Translations under genes and position numbers: made by a program
Notes under the pieces: model-generated
Told to the model about the DNA's origin: nothing
Databases searched by the model: none
Seen by the model: the letters and a program-made list of their open reading frames with translations, nothing else
In this document: positions 21,828 through 33,521 of the stretch, in pieces
Position numbering within the stretch: the first letter of the stretch is position 1
Layout: each line of letters begins with the position of its first letter
Assembly: GCA_003427395.1 (NCBI GenBank)
Contig: BFEA01000501.1
Location: 621,213-684,460, forward strand
Direction of reading: 5' to 3'
DNA from: Chara braunii
Taxonomy: Eukaryota; Streptophyta; Charophyceae; Charales; Characeae
DNA length: 63,248 nt

Positions 21828-23146
21828 TTTGGTGACGATTTGCGGAAGTGTTCCTGTTGGAATGAATCTCACGCCCAGATATAGGAAGAATCATTCACAT
21901 CATACTAATCAGTGATCGATCCTCACCATACCGAGCGCACTAAGGAGGTCGGGCTATTCCGTTTTATTTAGAATCAGCAATTGTTTCATATTTTTCGATT
22001 CGTATGTTGTCAGTGGTTGCTTTGCGTTAGATAGGGAAGAAGAAGAAGAGGGAGAAAAACAGAAAAAAAAAAGGAAAATGGGAGAAAGGGATATGAGTTT
22101 GTCTTCACGCTCACGATCCCCGTCCAGGTGTTGCTCATCGTGTTTGTCTTCATCCTAACGGTTATCATCTTCGACCTAGTGGTCGCCCTCATCTCGATTG
22201 TTATCTTTAGTCTCGTGGTCGTGTCGCTCATTGCGGTAGTCGTCATCGTCGAGCTCCTCCCTGTAGTACTTTTTACTTGGACACTCGTCATAATGTTCGT
22301 CATGATCTTTGTTCTGACGCTGGTCTCGGTCCAGACGTTCGTAGCCATCTTGGTGGTGGGTGTTGTCTTGCTGGTGTTTGTGCTCACGTTGGGTCTCGAC
22401 TTGCCCGGAGTAACTTTCTATTCACCCGTATCTAGCCAAGGTCGCAACAAAATTTGGTGAAGGCGAGACACAAGCCAAGGTGGAAGAGGCTGGCGACGAT
22501 GGTAGCAAGATAAGCAAAAAGGAAGAAAAGGTTGATGGGGCAAAGGGGAGAACTTACTTGACAAGCATTGGGCGCGAACTTGAGACTGTAGATGGTTTTA
22601 GTTTAAGAGCGTGTATCAACTCATGTTTTAGTGAAAAATTGGTTATCATTTTACAATTGAGCAGCTGGCATAGCAGGGGAGGTTGAACACATGAATCTTC
22701 TCATTGTTTAGAGACAGATTTATTCTTTCTTTGCAAGCTCCGATAGTCAGAAAGCGGATGAACCCGGTGTGATGCATCTTTGCAACTTATAGCGAAATAT
22801 GCATTCTCATTTTGCACATTTGGTGAGTAGTGGAGCGAGACCCATAGAAGTGTTGTCGGCGCAAATACCCTCGCAAGGGTATTCGTCCATGTTTTTACGG
22901 CTCGCATGAGCCGCATTTGTAGTGATGATTGAGGGAGTGGGATATTTTATTTTTGCATCCTGCAACCGATTCTTTGTGGTCAAAACGACGAACATGCGTA
23001 TGGTTAGGTCAAAGAGTGTGTTGGCGTGCACCTTGGGACACACGTTGATTAATCAACGGTCTGGTGATTCCGCGAACGGAAAGTGTGGCAAGTGATATTG
23101 CACAATAGTGCGAGCTCGAGGGAGGTTAAAGTTGTGATTAGCACGG
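21828..23146 (+). repeat. B segment, copy 3, truncated
   Basis: Matches the first 1.3 kb of the other two copies through the GAYCAY-type tract (22128-22400), the GATTCATTC pair and an ES head (22850-22890, hairpin AATACCC/GGGTATT). The match stops at GTGATTAGCACGG, where a second ES head begins at 23152. The truncation coincides with that ES element. Confidence 0.8.
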
Positions 23147-23151
23147 GCGGG

Positions 23152-23760
23152 TGCTGTCGGTGCGAATACCCTTACAAGGGTATCCGCCATGGTTTTTGCA
23201 AACGAAAAAAAATAAGTTTGATTTAAAGTTTAAGTATACCGCGCGAGACGCGGCCGAGTCTGTGATTTACGTTGACTGCATGGTTGACTAGAGTAGGGAG
23301 TGTGTGGGCGCGCAGGCTTGAGGCGCACGTGATTTTATTTCTTGATGATTGAAGAACCAAGGTGATCGCCGGCCAGATTTTTATTTTTGATTAAACCAGG
23401 ATTAAAAAAAATTTTGTCTCTCGATTGGTGCACTTGCCTGTGACTTGTGCGTACGTGCGGGGGACGACAACGACAACAATGTGACTCTGAAAAATGTTTT
23501 GGTAGGTCTGCGCGTCACGCAATACCCGTTTATTTAAGTGTCAATCGATACTAGAACCAACCTTGAGCCTAGTACTATTGGTTACGGTATTGGACTTCCA
23601 ACCAGAAGATTCAGGTATCGAGATCGAGTGGCGGCGACGCAGGAAGTCACTGCAGCGTTAAGGGACCGAAGGGTTGAGTACCCGACGAGGCTATCCCCCT
23701 TGGTTTTGCAATCGGCATAGTTAGGGCAGTATTAGCGGATTGTTTTTGCTTCGCCTGTCG
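23152..23760 (+). repeat. ES element, compact copy
   Basis: CTGTCGGTGCG head with hairpin AATACCCTT, AC, AAGGGTAT (23165-23183), then GTTTTTGCAAACG. The middle aligns with 58060-58400 (GATTTACGTTGACTGCATGG, TTGATTAAACCAGGATTAAA). A tRNA-like tail follows: GTACTATTGGTTACGGTATT, GGACTTCCAACCAG (a Gly-UCC-like anticodon loop) and GGTATCGAGATC, then GGGTTGAGTACCCGACGAGG and CCCTTGGTTTTGCAATCGG. It sits where B copy 3 breaks off. Confidence 0.65.
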
Positions 23761-24590
23761 CTTTCAGATGATTAAAATTTTCCTAAATAAATTATTATTT
23801 AGCGTCATGTTATAATTATTTTTTTTTGCTCCGGCGTCCCTTTGACTTGGACACGACGTCAGAATTTGTGGTTGTCACGGCGACCGAAGACCTTGAGTGC
23901 ACACCTCCTGTGTTTGACCTGCGGGTTCTTGCGTGTTGGGGGCACCGACGAAATTCCCCCATCCTACCTGTCTTGAAACACGGACCGAAGAAGTTGACGT
24001 ATGGGAGAGTAGTGGGGTTCGTGATCGCGGTTCCCCTCGCTTCCCACTTGGAGAGCGCTGATAGCCTGGAGCAGGAGAGAATTGGAGAACATTCCGAGCG
24101 GACCTGTGGGGCTGCAGCGCGATGGTGATAGGAGTCGTTGCAGGCGTACGGTCCGCCATCCGTTGCTTGCCGTGAGAGGCATGTGTGTGAACATGGTCGT
24201 TGGGACCTCGAAAATAGCGAACTGTGTCCTGGCGAAGAGGACCAAGGGGGGCACCAGGGCGTTGGGCCAAGGCTGTTCATGTGGGACCCTCCCCCATGTC
24301 GGTCCTCGAAGTTCTCATGCGAATATCCGCTACCACCACTAAAATCTGCACTAGGACTTGTCTCACCTTAGCTCACATAGCGGGCCTGATGCACTCCTAC
24401 GCGTCGTTGCTTCATGATCACAACAGTCACGTGCTTGGAGTGCGCTTCAGCGCCCTCCGTCTTCAGTGACGATAAGTCTGGGAGGTAGGAGGTAAGTTAC
24501 CACAGCACTCTGTAGTGGGTCTTGGCATCCGTGAACACATACTGGCTGTGTGGGAAAATGGGCATCAGGGCGGCCCGAGTTAGCGCGTTG
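23761..24590. other. No recognisable feature
   Basis: Roughly 830 bases of moderately GC-rich sequence without an identifiable gene. Open frames on both strands overlap extensively and contain no motif I recognise. A sequence-level boundary at 24591 marks the start of the HA copy 3 / copy 4 duplication. Confidence 0.4.
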
Positions 24591-25010
24591 TCGAGCGCAT
24601 CGATCCCGCATGGGAACCATCCCGGCCGCGTCACGCAGGATTTGGCAGGACTTGTTACTGAGAGCGTTTGCCGCTCCGCCCGAGTGCGCCAGCCGTACCT
24701 CTCGCGAGCACCTACGACAGGACAGGGTCACGTGAGGCACCGCTTACCTCCACCTGCGGGAGCTGTCACCATCCCTTAGGTGGGCGTATCCCCGCCGAGC
24801 TACTGAACCACATGCGAAGGTTTTTCATATGCAATTGCAGAGGTGGCCCAGCCGAGGGCGTTTCTCGTTCGTTGTAGCATAGGGGGTACGCGCGGTCGAA
24901 CACCCAAAATCGAACCTGTACGCGAATCGACGCACTGGGGGGCTGAAGTCCCAAACACGATTCGACGTCGGTCGACTAGGACGCATCCTACATACCACGC
25001 GTTACACCAC
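24591..25010 (-). repeat. HA element copy 3: tail module
   Basis: Reverse-strand counterpart of the tail at 6841-7170. Read on the minus strand it has GTAGCTCGGCGGGGATACGCC, the hairpin CCACCT-aa-GGG / CCC-gc-AGGTGG and the GAGG/CCTC hairpin, then CCTGCGTGACGCGG. It matches 35641-36060 at an offset of 11052. Confidence 0.65.
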
Positions 25011-26190
25011 AACACTCACACTTACCCACACATAACACATGGAAACACACACAACAACCTCAACAACCAACACCACAACACAACAACATTCATAGTCCCT
25101 TTAGTACCCGACCCATAACTTTGTGCAGCGAGAATCAGATAGGTATCGCACGCTGGACTTCCGTATAAATGTCGAGCGAGCGCCTGGCCTCCTCATATCA
25201 ACCAGCCATGCTGGTATACACGAGCACTCGCGCTGATGGGGTACCATGTGGTACTCGTAGCCTTGCGGCCCTTGATAATCTCGAGGGTCGCATTCGACAC
25301 TCAAGTGTCGGGTGACAGGCGCTTTGAGGGGTAATCTCTCGACGCCAGACAACCACCATGTGCGGTTGAAGCCCACACCCTCTTCTGCACCCTATGCAGA
25401 GGGGTTGAGTAGACAACTTTAGGGCTGTCGTGGTACCCAAAATCAAGGGGTTTGACTTTGACGGCTGCCACAGACTACAACGTCCAGCAAGAAACTCAAA
25501 AATGAGAACAACCACCGAAAAGGAGAGACTCCACTCGATCCATAACTTTCTGCAGCAGAAGTCGGTGGCTGTCGTGCGCAAGTTTTAGTATAAGATCGCG
25601 CGGATGCAGGTCCTACCCATATCGATCCGCAATGCAGTCCTACGCGATTAGCTGCGATGACGACGCACTATATGACGCCCATTCCCAAATGACCTTATCT
25701 AAGCCGTGGGGTCGCTTTCGACGCTCAGGCGTCGGTTGAAGTGCATGCTAAGGGGGGCAACCCTTTAGCGAGCGTAAAACCGGCCTGAGGGCCTTACCAC
25801 CTTCTGCACCCTGAGGTGCCCCTAAGGGCGCGGGGTAAGATGGTTCCTAGGGCAGGAAGAAATTCAGAGTTGTGGTCAGTTGTCTGGCGCATCACCATTG
25901 ACACGCTAACCCTTCCGCTCGAAACTTTAGCGTTCCACCAAAATAAATCCCAACGAGGAAAAGGAACGAGTACTTTTAACGCTTATCAGAGACAACCCCT
26001 TTAGTGTGAGGCCCGGGGCCTGGGTCGTCCTAGGCGAGGACCATTGTATTCCAGGCTCAGGGCTAACGTCCGACCAAGAATTCTTGAAGAAAGGTAGAGG
26101 GGGTCATCCCCTTCCTTCTATTCATCCCAACCCTTGATTAGGTCCTTAGTACGCGACACTTAAGGCCACGCTAATACCCCGCACAGGTAC
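25011..26190 (-). repeat. HA element copy 3: tail-proximal body
   Basis: Non-coding; aligns along its whole length with 36060-37250. Landmarks include CAACAACCTCAACAACCAAC, a GAGGTGCCCCTAAGGGCGCG string and the AGGCCCGGGGCCTGGGTCGT block. This part is not found in HA copies 1 and 5, so copies 3 and 4 either carry an extra segment or the duplication reaches past the element. Confidence 0.6.
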
Positions 26191-26205
26191 ATATATATAC
26201 GTACA

Positions 26206-26258
<53 letters not shown>

Positions 26259-26285
26259 GATATATATATATATATATATATATAT
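26191..26285. repeat. (AT)n microsatellite
   Basis: Almost pure AT dinucleotide tract. The corresponding site in HA copy 4 (37250-37300) has an (ATCT)n tract instead, so the locus has changed repeat type since duplication. Confidence 0.95.
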
Positions 26286-27500
26286 CGTCATAAACAGAAT
26301 TGCCCGGTAAACCGTAGGCAGAGAGAGAGAAGAGGACAACAAACGAGGGGCTGTGACATATATATATAAGGGAATAGATATGTGACGATCATATCTCACA
26401 ACCATAATGAGACTCCTCATAGCCATACATATATGTGAGATCGCAAGCAGTTCAATCCAATAATTCGAGCCACAAACCACACATGCAATCACATCAAAGA
26501 GTCAAACAAACGTCCACGCACTACACAGAGTCAACTCCAACCAATCTCCATACTCATACCCCTTTACTTTAGCCATGTAAGCCCCAACCTCCAATACTCA
26601 GTACCTTTGTTAAATGACACTTCAATAAAAATCCGGGTGAAATCTTAACAAAACAATAAAATCACTAGGGCTAAAGCCTTTTTAGGTTGAGTATTGAGAG
26701 TGAATTGGGGTTAAGTCCTAAACCGACGAGTTGGCAACCGACCTGTTATCAGTGATAACAGAAGAGTGATCCTTCTAAAGGATCAGTCTGACCAGATCAA
26801 ACCTTCAATCAAAACACGGAAACGTGCAGCACAGTACAGACCAAGGAAAGAAATTACTTATGTTTATACCAAGGAGAGATTATTTTCCGAGTTGTAACCT
26901 AGCTCCTCTACTAGTACCAAGTCACTGAACATCCCCCCTAACCCGGTTAAACCTGCTAAGTAGCTCCCAACTGAGAAATATTCTTACTCCTCAAATTCTA
27001 CGAAATTTTGGCAGCGCTTCCCGTAGGAAAAGTGCATTTTCAGAGTTTCTACAAGCTCAAAATGACTAACTCTTTCAAATTTGTAGAAATTTCGGCAGTG
27101 CTTCCCGTAAGAACAGGAGGCTATCAAGATTTATACAGAGCTGAAAGACAAAAAAGACAAAGCAATCTATACTTGGGACTATCTTCTGACACCTGCTAGA
27201 TGATTCGGAATCAATGGCAGCCCGCACAACCTGTAGATGAGGTCGTGAGCTAACCCTGATCCTAACTCTTAGCAGGGTCAGTCCTATCTTCATCCCAAGT
27301 TCTCCCTTTCATCATCCACCTTGCCTACCTATGACTCCAGCACTTAACGAGCATCTAAAGCAGCTAACCTATCGAAAAGACACCCCCAAGTGAGACTATA
27401 CAAGCATGCATAAACATACATCTCTCACAATCCCACATCAATTTGCCCAAGTAGTTCGTTAGATCATTCAACTCTTTCCCTTTTGTAGACCCCCTCACTT
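26286..27500 (-). repeat. HA element copy 3: body with twin hairpins
   Basis: Twin hairpins lie at 26744-26760 (TGTTATC, AGT, GATAACA) and 26767-26785 (TGATCCTT, CTA, AAGGATCA). Downstream, imperfect units around CTCAAATTCTACGAAATTTT and GGCAGCGCTTCCCGTAGGAA (26990-27120) are the reverse complement of the units at 57500-58000 of HA copy 6. No gene is recognisable. Confidence 0.65.
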
Positions 27501-28720
27501 ATGGCATAAGATCAGATAACGCCCTAACTTAAGAGTATGTCCAACCTGCCAAAGTAAACAAGTAAGTGTACGCACAACTGGACTGCCCTAACTTAAGGGT
27601 ATGCCCAACATCACATGAACTCTCGTCATAAAATATATGACCAGGCCGCCCTAACTTAAGGGTACGCCTGACTTCTGCTTAACTGACGACGTGAAGCATA
27701 AACTAGACTGCCCTAACTTAAGGGTATGCCTAGTCAGCTCATAGACAAGGTCACATAGGGCATAGGATTAGGCTGCCCCAACTTAGGGGTGTGCCTAACC
27801 TGCCTAAAACGAGTACGAACGACGAGTGGTTAGANNGCCCTAACTTAAGGGTACGTCNAACCTACATAACATCAACGACAAGAGCATATCACTAGGTCGC
27901 CCTAACTTAAGGGTACCCCTAGCTAGCTTAAACAGTTTATGTACATAAGACATGATCTGTCTGAACGAAGTACAAATGACGTATGACTAAACCGCCCTAA
28001 CTTAAGGGTACGCTTAGCCTCCGCAACGACAAATATAGCAGAACAACCATTGATATACTTGCACAAACTTTATATGTTTCTCTATTATTAGGCAGATAAT
28101 CAGACCTACTCCACTTAGGGAGACATCCAATCCTTCCTTGTGTTTAGAATGGAAAATAAAACAAGTTTGTACCAACTCTATGCTCTTTTGTATTATCACG
28201 GGCATAAAAATGAACCGCCCTAACTTAAGGGTACGCTCAATCTGCCCTGGTTACCTTCATTATACTCTTCATTCGCCTCTCTTTTCATTTTGTTCTACTT
28301 GACTTACTGACTGGCTTTCCCAACTTAGGGTGCCCGGTCTGCCTATATATCACATTTCTATACTTTTGGTTGGCTTTTACGTTCATGGCTTATGACTGAG
28401 CCGCCCTAACTTAAGGGTATGCTCAACCTTATACCTGTGTCCCCCTCAAAAGAAAACACACACTGAACTGGTTCACGCAACTTATAATATTCCCAGCTTT
28501 GTTTTCAACAACCCCAAAAAAAACACCAGGATCCTGAGCCTTCCCAACTTAGGGTGCCCATCCTCCTGTTCAGAACCCCCCAAAGAAAACAGCGATCAGT
28601 CCGTCCAACTTAGGATAGGCCCAGCTCTCAAAGATCATACAGTCAGCCCAAAAAATATAAATAAAATATAGCGCTGAACCCACATCAACTTAGAGGAGCT
28701 CAGCCTTGGGTTGACCCGGT
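27501..28720 (-). repeat. HA element copy 3: hairpin array
   Basis: At least a dozen units centred on CCCTAACTTAAGGGTA or a variant. Stems vary but pair: CAGGC/GCCTG (27642-27670), ACTAG/CTAGT (27702-27734), TTAGGC/GCCTAA with inner CCCC/GGGG (27768-27798), CTAGG/CCTAG (27892-27922), TGAGC/GCTCA (28397-28425). Unknown bases occur at 27835-27836 and 27858. The CCCTAA string is not telomeric: it is never tandem. Confidence 0.85.
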
Positions 28721-28849
28721 CAAAGCATGCAAACCATTTTTCTCTCACCTTCCCCCCAATTTTTTCGCCTGAATTCGCTCAAGTTTATCTGAACTCTCAT
28801 ATATATTTATTCGTTTAACATTTCGCAATACATGTCCTTACATACATTA
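28721..28849 (-). repeat. HA element copy 3: array-distal edge
   Basis: Matches HA copy 4 to 28778 and again at 28827-28847 after a 48-base insertion that copy 4 lacks. The head hairpin expected next (as at 39870 in copy 4) is missing; an ES element stands there instead. Confidence 0.55.
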
Positions 28850-29165
28850 TTGATGGCGCATGCCTTTTGACCGCAGGTGCACCATGAATCCATGATCAAT
28901 ACAAAAAAACACTTATCCTAGTTTTAATCAAAGCCATACATTTTGTCGGCGGACTTGCCGACTCTATAGCATCAAGAATAAAAATCATAACGCGCGCCTC
29001 AAAATTGCTCGCCCACACACACTTTGCTTCTAGTCAACCATTCAGTCAATGAGAACCAACCACAACCGCTACTTCGCACGGTATACTCAAATTCTGAACA
29101 ATCCTTATTTTCTGTCACTTGCAAAAACCAGGGCGGATACCCTTGTAAGGGTATTCGCGCCGACA
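28850..29165 (-). repeat. ES element head portion, reverse orientation
   Basis: On the minus strand: GCTGTCGGCGCGAATACCC head at 29166-29148, with the hairpin at 29133-29158 (GCGGATACCCTT, GT, AAGGGTATTCGC on the plus strand), GGTTTTTGCAAG, and a middle that matches 53880-54130 closely and 23200-23400 loosely. The tRNA-like tail is absent. It ends in GGTGCACCTGCGG and GCATGCGCCATC, adjacent to HA copy 3. Confidence 0.65.
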
Positions 29166-31308
29166 GCTTACTGGACCTTATTAAGCGACGTCCCCGTCGC
29201 CGCGAATAATGAAAAATTATCAAAACCTTCATATCTCCAAATGTTGACGAGAAAAGAACCAACCCGATTGGCCGACTGACTCCGTTCGAGTGTTTAACAG
29301 ACAGTACCCAGTATGTATCGCTGCTGCCAAGGTTTCAACCTGGGTAGCTGCTGGTAATCCTCTCCCTTCGTCCTAGACATCTGCCGGTTCATCGTTGGTT
29401 GTCCTGTTTAGTCATCGTCCTGCATGCAGGGTCATAACTTAGGACGCGGGCCATAATCGAGACCTTTATAAGACTCTCTCGCTTTTATCACACAATATTC
29501 ATAAAAATATACATAACTTTTATCACAGATCTCTCCTGCAGTCTAGTACAGTTGAGTTGAGTCTCCATCTTGGCCCACCATAGCCTGGTTGATCGAGTCA
29601 GATCTACGGCCCGTTGCGTTGTTATTTTAGCAACGGTACCCCCGTTGGTTGCGCAACGATGGACGATTCTCCTGATAAATCATACTATCAGGACTCACAA
29701 AAGAATACGACTGGACTCTTATCCTTTCAACATCCCGCGGGAATAAGACCCTCTAAGGCGGCCACACCCCTCAAGCCAAACCCTTTGGTGAGACGTGGGC
29801 CCGCTGCCAGGTTGCGCCGGTCAGCAGCCAACACTAAGGGTTGCGTCCTAGTGATGTCAGATTAACCCCTAGCTGGGTTTCACTTATATGTCTTAAGATT
29901 AACATCATAGTGTGTCGCAATAACCTCAGGCCTACTACGGGACTACGCAGAGGTCTGTCTCACTCAAAGGCATGGTGCCGTCTCCAAAATCCAAAAAAAA
30001 TAACCGCTAGATTCATAGGGCCGTGACCTCCCACTTGATCAGAGTAAGGCAGACCACGCATCTTATAGACATCTTTCAAATTTTCACCAATTTGCGACCT
30101 TCCAAAATCTCACCAAAATAATAATTTCTCTTGGTCTTTCTCGTCAGAGTTTATCATTCAAACCACTTTCTATGCCATTTCAAATCATTTAACCACCTTC
30201 CACTTTTGAAGGGGACTCACTTATAAACTCTCACCAACACCTTCCACATGGATGGTAATCAACCATAAAATACTCATTACTGAGAGACCAACTTGTGGGT
30301 TCTCATCTCAACTCAACAAATAACATTCGGCATGGACAAGCATTTGAGTCTCAGAGGACTCATAAGTCCCTTGGGACTTTTCACACCTCTTCACACAACG
30401 AACTGTGCTCCTCTTGCTTATACCCGAGCCTATTGTTTGTCCATAGGCAGATTGCGCGAGTATACCAAAGAGTAGGCAGTTTACACATTTAACATTCACA
30501 AAAATTCACGAGGTGCATCCTGTACATCTCTTACACAAAAAATCATCATACATCAGGATAAATCCACACATGTGAGAGTGATAGTGATCGCCATATAGAG
30601 AGATAGTCTTAAGTCGTTATTATATGTATGGTCGGGATATTCAAAATTAAAGGAACAAAATTAGCCTTAAGGTCCCACATGTACTCAGAGTTGAACAACC
30701 TCAACTCAAAGATACGCAGGGTAATCCCCATGCCACCAATATACTCACCGTTGGGGAAAGACCTCAATTCATAAACGAATCAGGAATGACCACCATATTA
30801 CGTAATATCACACAAGAGCGTCATGGCCTCGATAGCCGAAATCGAAAAAATGGTCTTAGTCGGAATACTATCACAGAGGTCTCCTTAAAGAAAACCCTCA
30901 TGCTTGACTCGTAACTCATACGTATCGTGAAATCAGTATTCATTTAAACTCTATGAATTAGAACTCGACTGCACCTTAATCCTTACATTTATACGCACCC
31001 AGTCTGACCACACTACACTCCGAGTTAGGGAATTCAATACTTACACTAAGACCACTTCCTGGATACTCCATGCCACTCACATTTGTACAACTATCTGTTG
31101 GGGTTATACTTCTGAGTCAGTCTGCCTGGTCAGATTTTTACCGGACCTTATTGCTAAATCCTCAATCCCTCTTCATCTCTAATGACGGCCATACAATTGG
31201 TCCTCTTACTTATGAATACAACTTAACCAATTCTTCAATCTTTCTTATACAATCCTCACACCCCTCTATCGTAATCAAGGGGTTATGCTTGACGCTTTAG
31301 CTTCTCTT
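29166..31308. other. No recognisable gene; possible retroelement internal or LTR sequence
   Basis: About 2.1 kb downstream (on the minus strand) of the gag remnant. I see no protease, reverse transcriptase or integrase motifs in any frame, so the pol region is deleted or too decayed to read. Open frames are shorter than 90 codons. Confidence 0.35.
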
Positions 31309-32442
31309 TCACTGTTGTTTCCACATATGGTTTCGTTGACGCTCATTTCGACCTCCAGTGCCTCGTCTGCCTCCTTCAGAGCCTCCATTGCTACCACGTC
31401 TGCCATTCCCACAACCTCTTCCAATACCTTGCCCTTGACCTCCCTCTCTTGCTACACTGCCCTGTGACGCCAGCCGTCCAGGTGGATGGGGTGACCCTAA
31501 AAACTGGGCTTGGTTCGTTGGAGGTCCTGGCGGTATCAAGTTCATTGACGGGCCGATGTGAGGTCCATTTCGGTTTACCGGGCCCTGACTACCTAGTGTC
31601 CAAGGCATACACATAGGCCATGGGCCCACTGGATTGCATGACGACCACCACCTACATAATGCCGACCCGATTGCAGGGGGCTCGAGTGGTGCAAAACTGC
31701 TTCCTAGCCCTTGTGGGGTAGCCATCACGTGTCGTGAACACTGCCCCTTTCTAGTACCTTGACCTCCCTTGGCCAGGTTTCTGGCCTTCCGCTGGGCCTT
31801 CGTTAGCTTAGGAAGCTCATGCTCCTTTTCTTCCCTAACTATCTCCTTGCCTTTTTCCCTCTCTTGAACGCCAGACCACATTCTCTGAACCTTCATGAGG
31901 TGGGAAGGACCTTGGTTGCCATCTACCTTCTCCTTTCCTTTCCCATCAGTTGGCTCACTTGACGTTCCTTCCGAGATTTTCCGCTTACCCTTCTAGGCCT
32001 CCTCTAGTCGCGTCACCCTTTCTTCCAATATCCCCATCTGTCTTTGCATGCGGCTTAGTTCGCCTTGTAGTTGCGCATTCTCTATTACTTGCACAGGACT
32101 ACCACAACGTTGGCCCTCCAGTCGGTCTTCTGAAAATCTTAATCTTAAAGCATTTTTCAGTTCGTCCCAAGTTCGCGCCCTCAACATGAGGGTATATATC
32201 TCCTCACTCAACTCCTCACATACGAATAATGGCAACATGTTGCACATTGTTTTCTCGTCCCGCATTTTTATGAGGCTAAGATTATGGTATTCACGCAGGA
32301 AGTCGGACAAATTTCTTCCTCAAAACAGCAGGGCCTGGAGATCTGGGGCCATCGAGTTGTGCACCAACTCATGCAGCAACACCTTCGTGAGGCATGAACT
32401 CCTCCAGAGCAGGATCTTGGCCAAACCACTCTCTTCAGCCAT
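31309..32442 (-). pseudogene. LTR-retrotransposon gag-like pseudogene
   Basis: From ATG at 32442 the minus strand stays in one frame for 378 codons, broken only by TGA (32322-32320) and TAG (31995-31993). The first part (MAEESGLAKI...) leads into a gag-like stretch, residues about 42-105, with DFLREYHNL, LPLFVCEEL and RTWDELKNALRLRF, typical of Ty3-type gag helices. A predicted coiled coil follows (LQGELSRMQRQMGILEERVT). The C-terminal third is Gly/Pro/Arg-rich; no CCHC zinc knuckle is seen. The absence of frameshifts beside two stops suggests recent inactivation, readthrough or base errors. No pol domains follow. Confidence 0.6.
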
Positions 32443-32466
32443 GATGCTTTAATTGGTCTGGCATAT

Positions 32467-32474
32467 ATGACAAG
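32467..32474. repeat. Left 8 bp target-site duplication
   Basis: ATGACAAG directly before the hAT-like terminus; the right copy at 33522-33529 is ATGACACG, 7 of 8 identical. An 8 bp duplication is the hAT hallmark. Confidence 0.7.
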
Positions 32475-33521
32475 CAGTGTTGTCACGCGGGGATCCCCGG
32501 GGCCCAAGCCGGGATGGGGGTTTCNNNNNNNNNNNNNNNNNNNNNNNNNNNNNNNNNNNNNNNNNNNNNNNNNNNNNNNNNNNNNNNNNNNNNNNNNNNN
32601 NNNNNNNNNNNNNNNNNNNNNNNNNNNNNNNNNNNNNNNNNNNNNNNNNNNNNNNNNNNNNNNNNNNNNNNNNNNNNNNNNNNNNNNNNNNNNNNNNNNN
32701 NNNNNNNNNNNNNNNNNNNNNNNNNNNNNNNNNNNNNNNNNNNNNNNNNNNNNNNNNNNNNNNNNNNNNNNNNNNNNNNNNNNNNNNNNNNNNNNNNNNN
32801 NNNNNNNNNNNNNNNNNNNNNNNNNNNNNNNNNNNNNNNNNNNNNNNNNNNNNNNNNNNNNNNNNNNNNNNNNNNNNNNNNNNNNNNNNNNNNNNNNNNN
32901 NNNNNNNNNNNNNNNNNNNNNNNNNNNNNNNNNNNNNNNNNNNNNNNNNNNNNNNNNNNNNNNNNNNNNNNNNNNNNNNNNNNNNNNNNNNNNNNNNNNN
33001 NNNNNNNNNNNNNNNNNNNNNNNNNNNNNNNNNNNNNNNNNNNNNNNNNNNNNNNNNNNNNNNNNNNNNNNNNNNNNNNNNNNNNNNNNNNNNNNNNNNN
33101 NNNNNNNNNNNNNNNNNNNNNNNNNNNNNNNNNNNNNNNNNNNNNNNNNNNNNNNNNNNNNNNNNNNNNNNNNNNNNNNNNNNNNNNNNNNNNNNNNNNN
33201 NNNNNNNNNNNNGCACCCCGCTCAGCCCCGCCCCGGCCCCGGCCCCGGCCCCGCGCCCAGGGTGACCCCGGGCTCACCAGGGGTGGGTCTAGCCCCGGGG
33301 GGGGCCCGAGGTGGGCCCAAAACTGCATTTTTGCAGTTTGGCCCAGGGGGTGCAGGCTGCCATTGCGCACCCCCCTGTATTTTTTATTTTTATTTTTGAA
33401 TTTATTTTTGATTTTTTTTTTTTTTTTTTTTTTTGGGGGGTCCAGAGCCGGGGTCAGGGGTGTCCACCCCCGGATTCCCGGACCCCCGCCGGGGCCCCGG
33501 GGCCGGGGCTCGACAACCCTG
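32475..33521. mobile_element. hAT-like non-autonomous DNA transposon, very GC-rich
   Basis: Left end CAGTGTTGTCACGC and right end (inverted) CAGGGTTGTCGAGC form imperfect terminal inverted repeats of the hAT CAGNG type, flanked by an 8 bp near-perfect duplication. The inner ends are strongly GC-rich (GGGGATCCCCGGGGCCC; CCCCGGCCCCGG). Some 688 unknown bases (32525-33212) fill the middle. Visible sequence has a T-rich run at 33412-33434 and no transposase. It lies 33 bases upstream of the gag ATG, that is, inside the 5' leader of the retroelement, and so inserted after it. Confidence 0.75.

Noticed and set aside
23816-24280. 154-residue minus-strand gene
   Set aside because: Several overlapping frames on both strands, atypical composition, no motif.
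26160-26492. Ile/Tyr-rich protein over the AT repeat
   Set aside because: The frame exists only because of the (AT)n tract.
27501-28720. Interstitial telomere repeat (CCCTAA)
   Set aside because: CCCTAA occurs once per unit inside a longer core and never in tandem.
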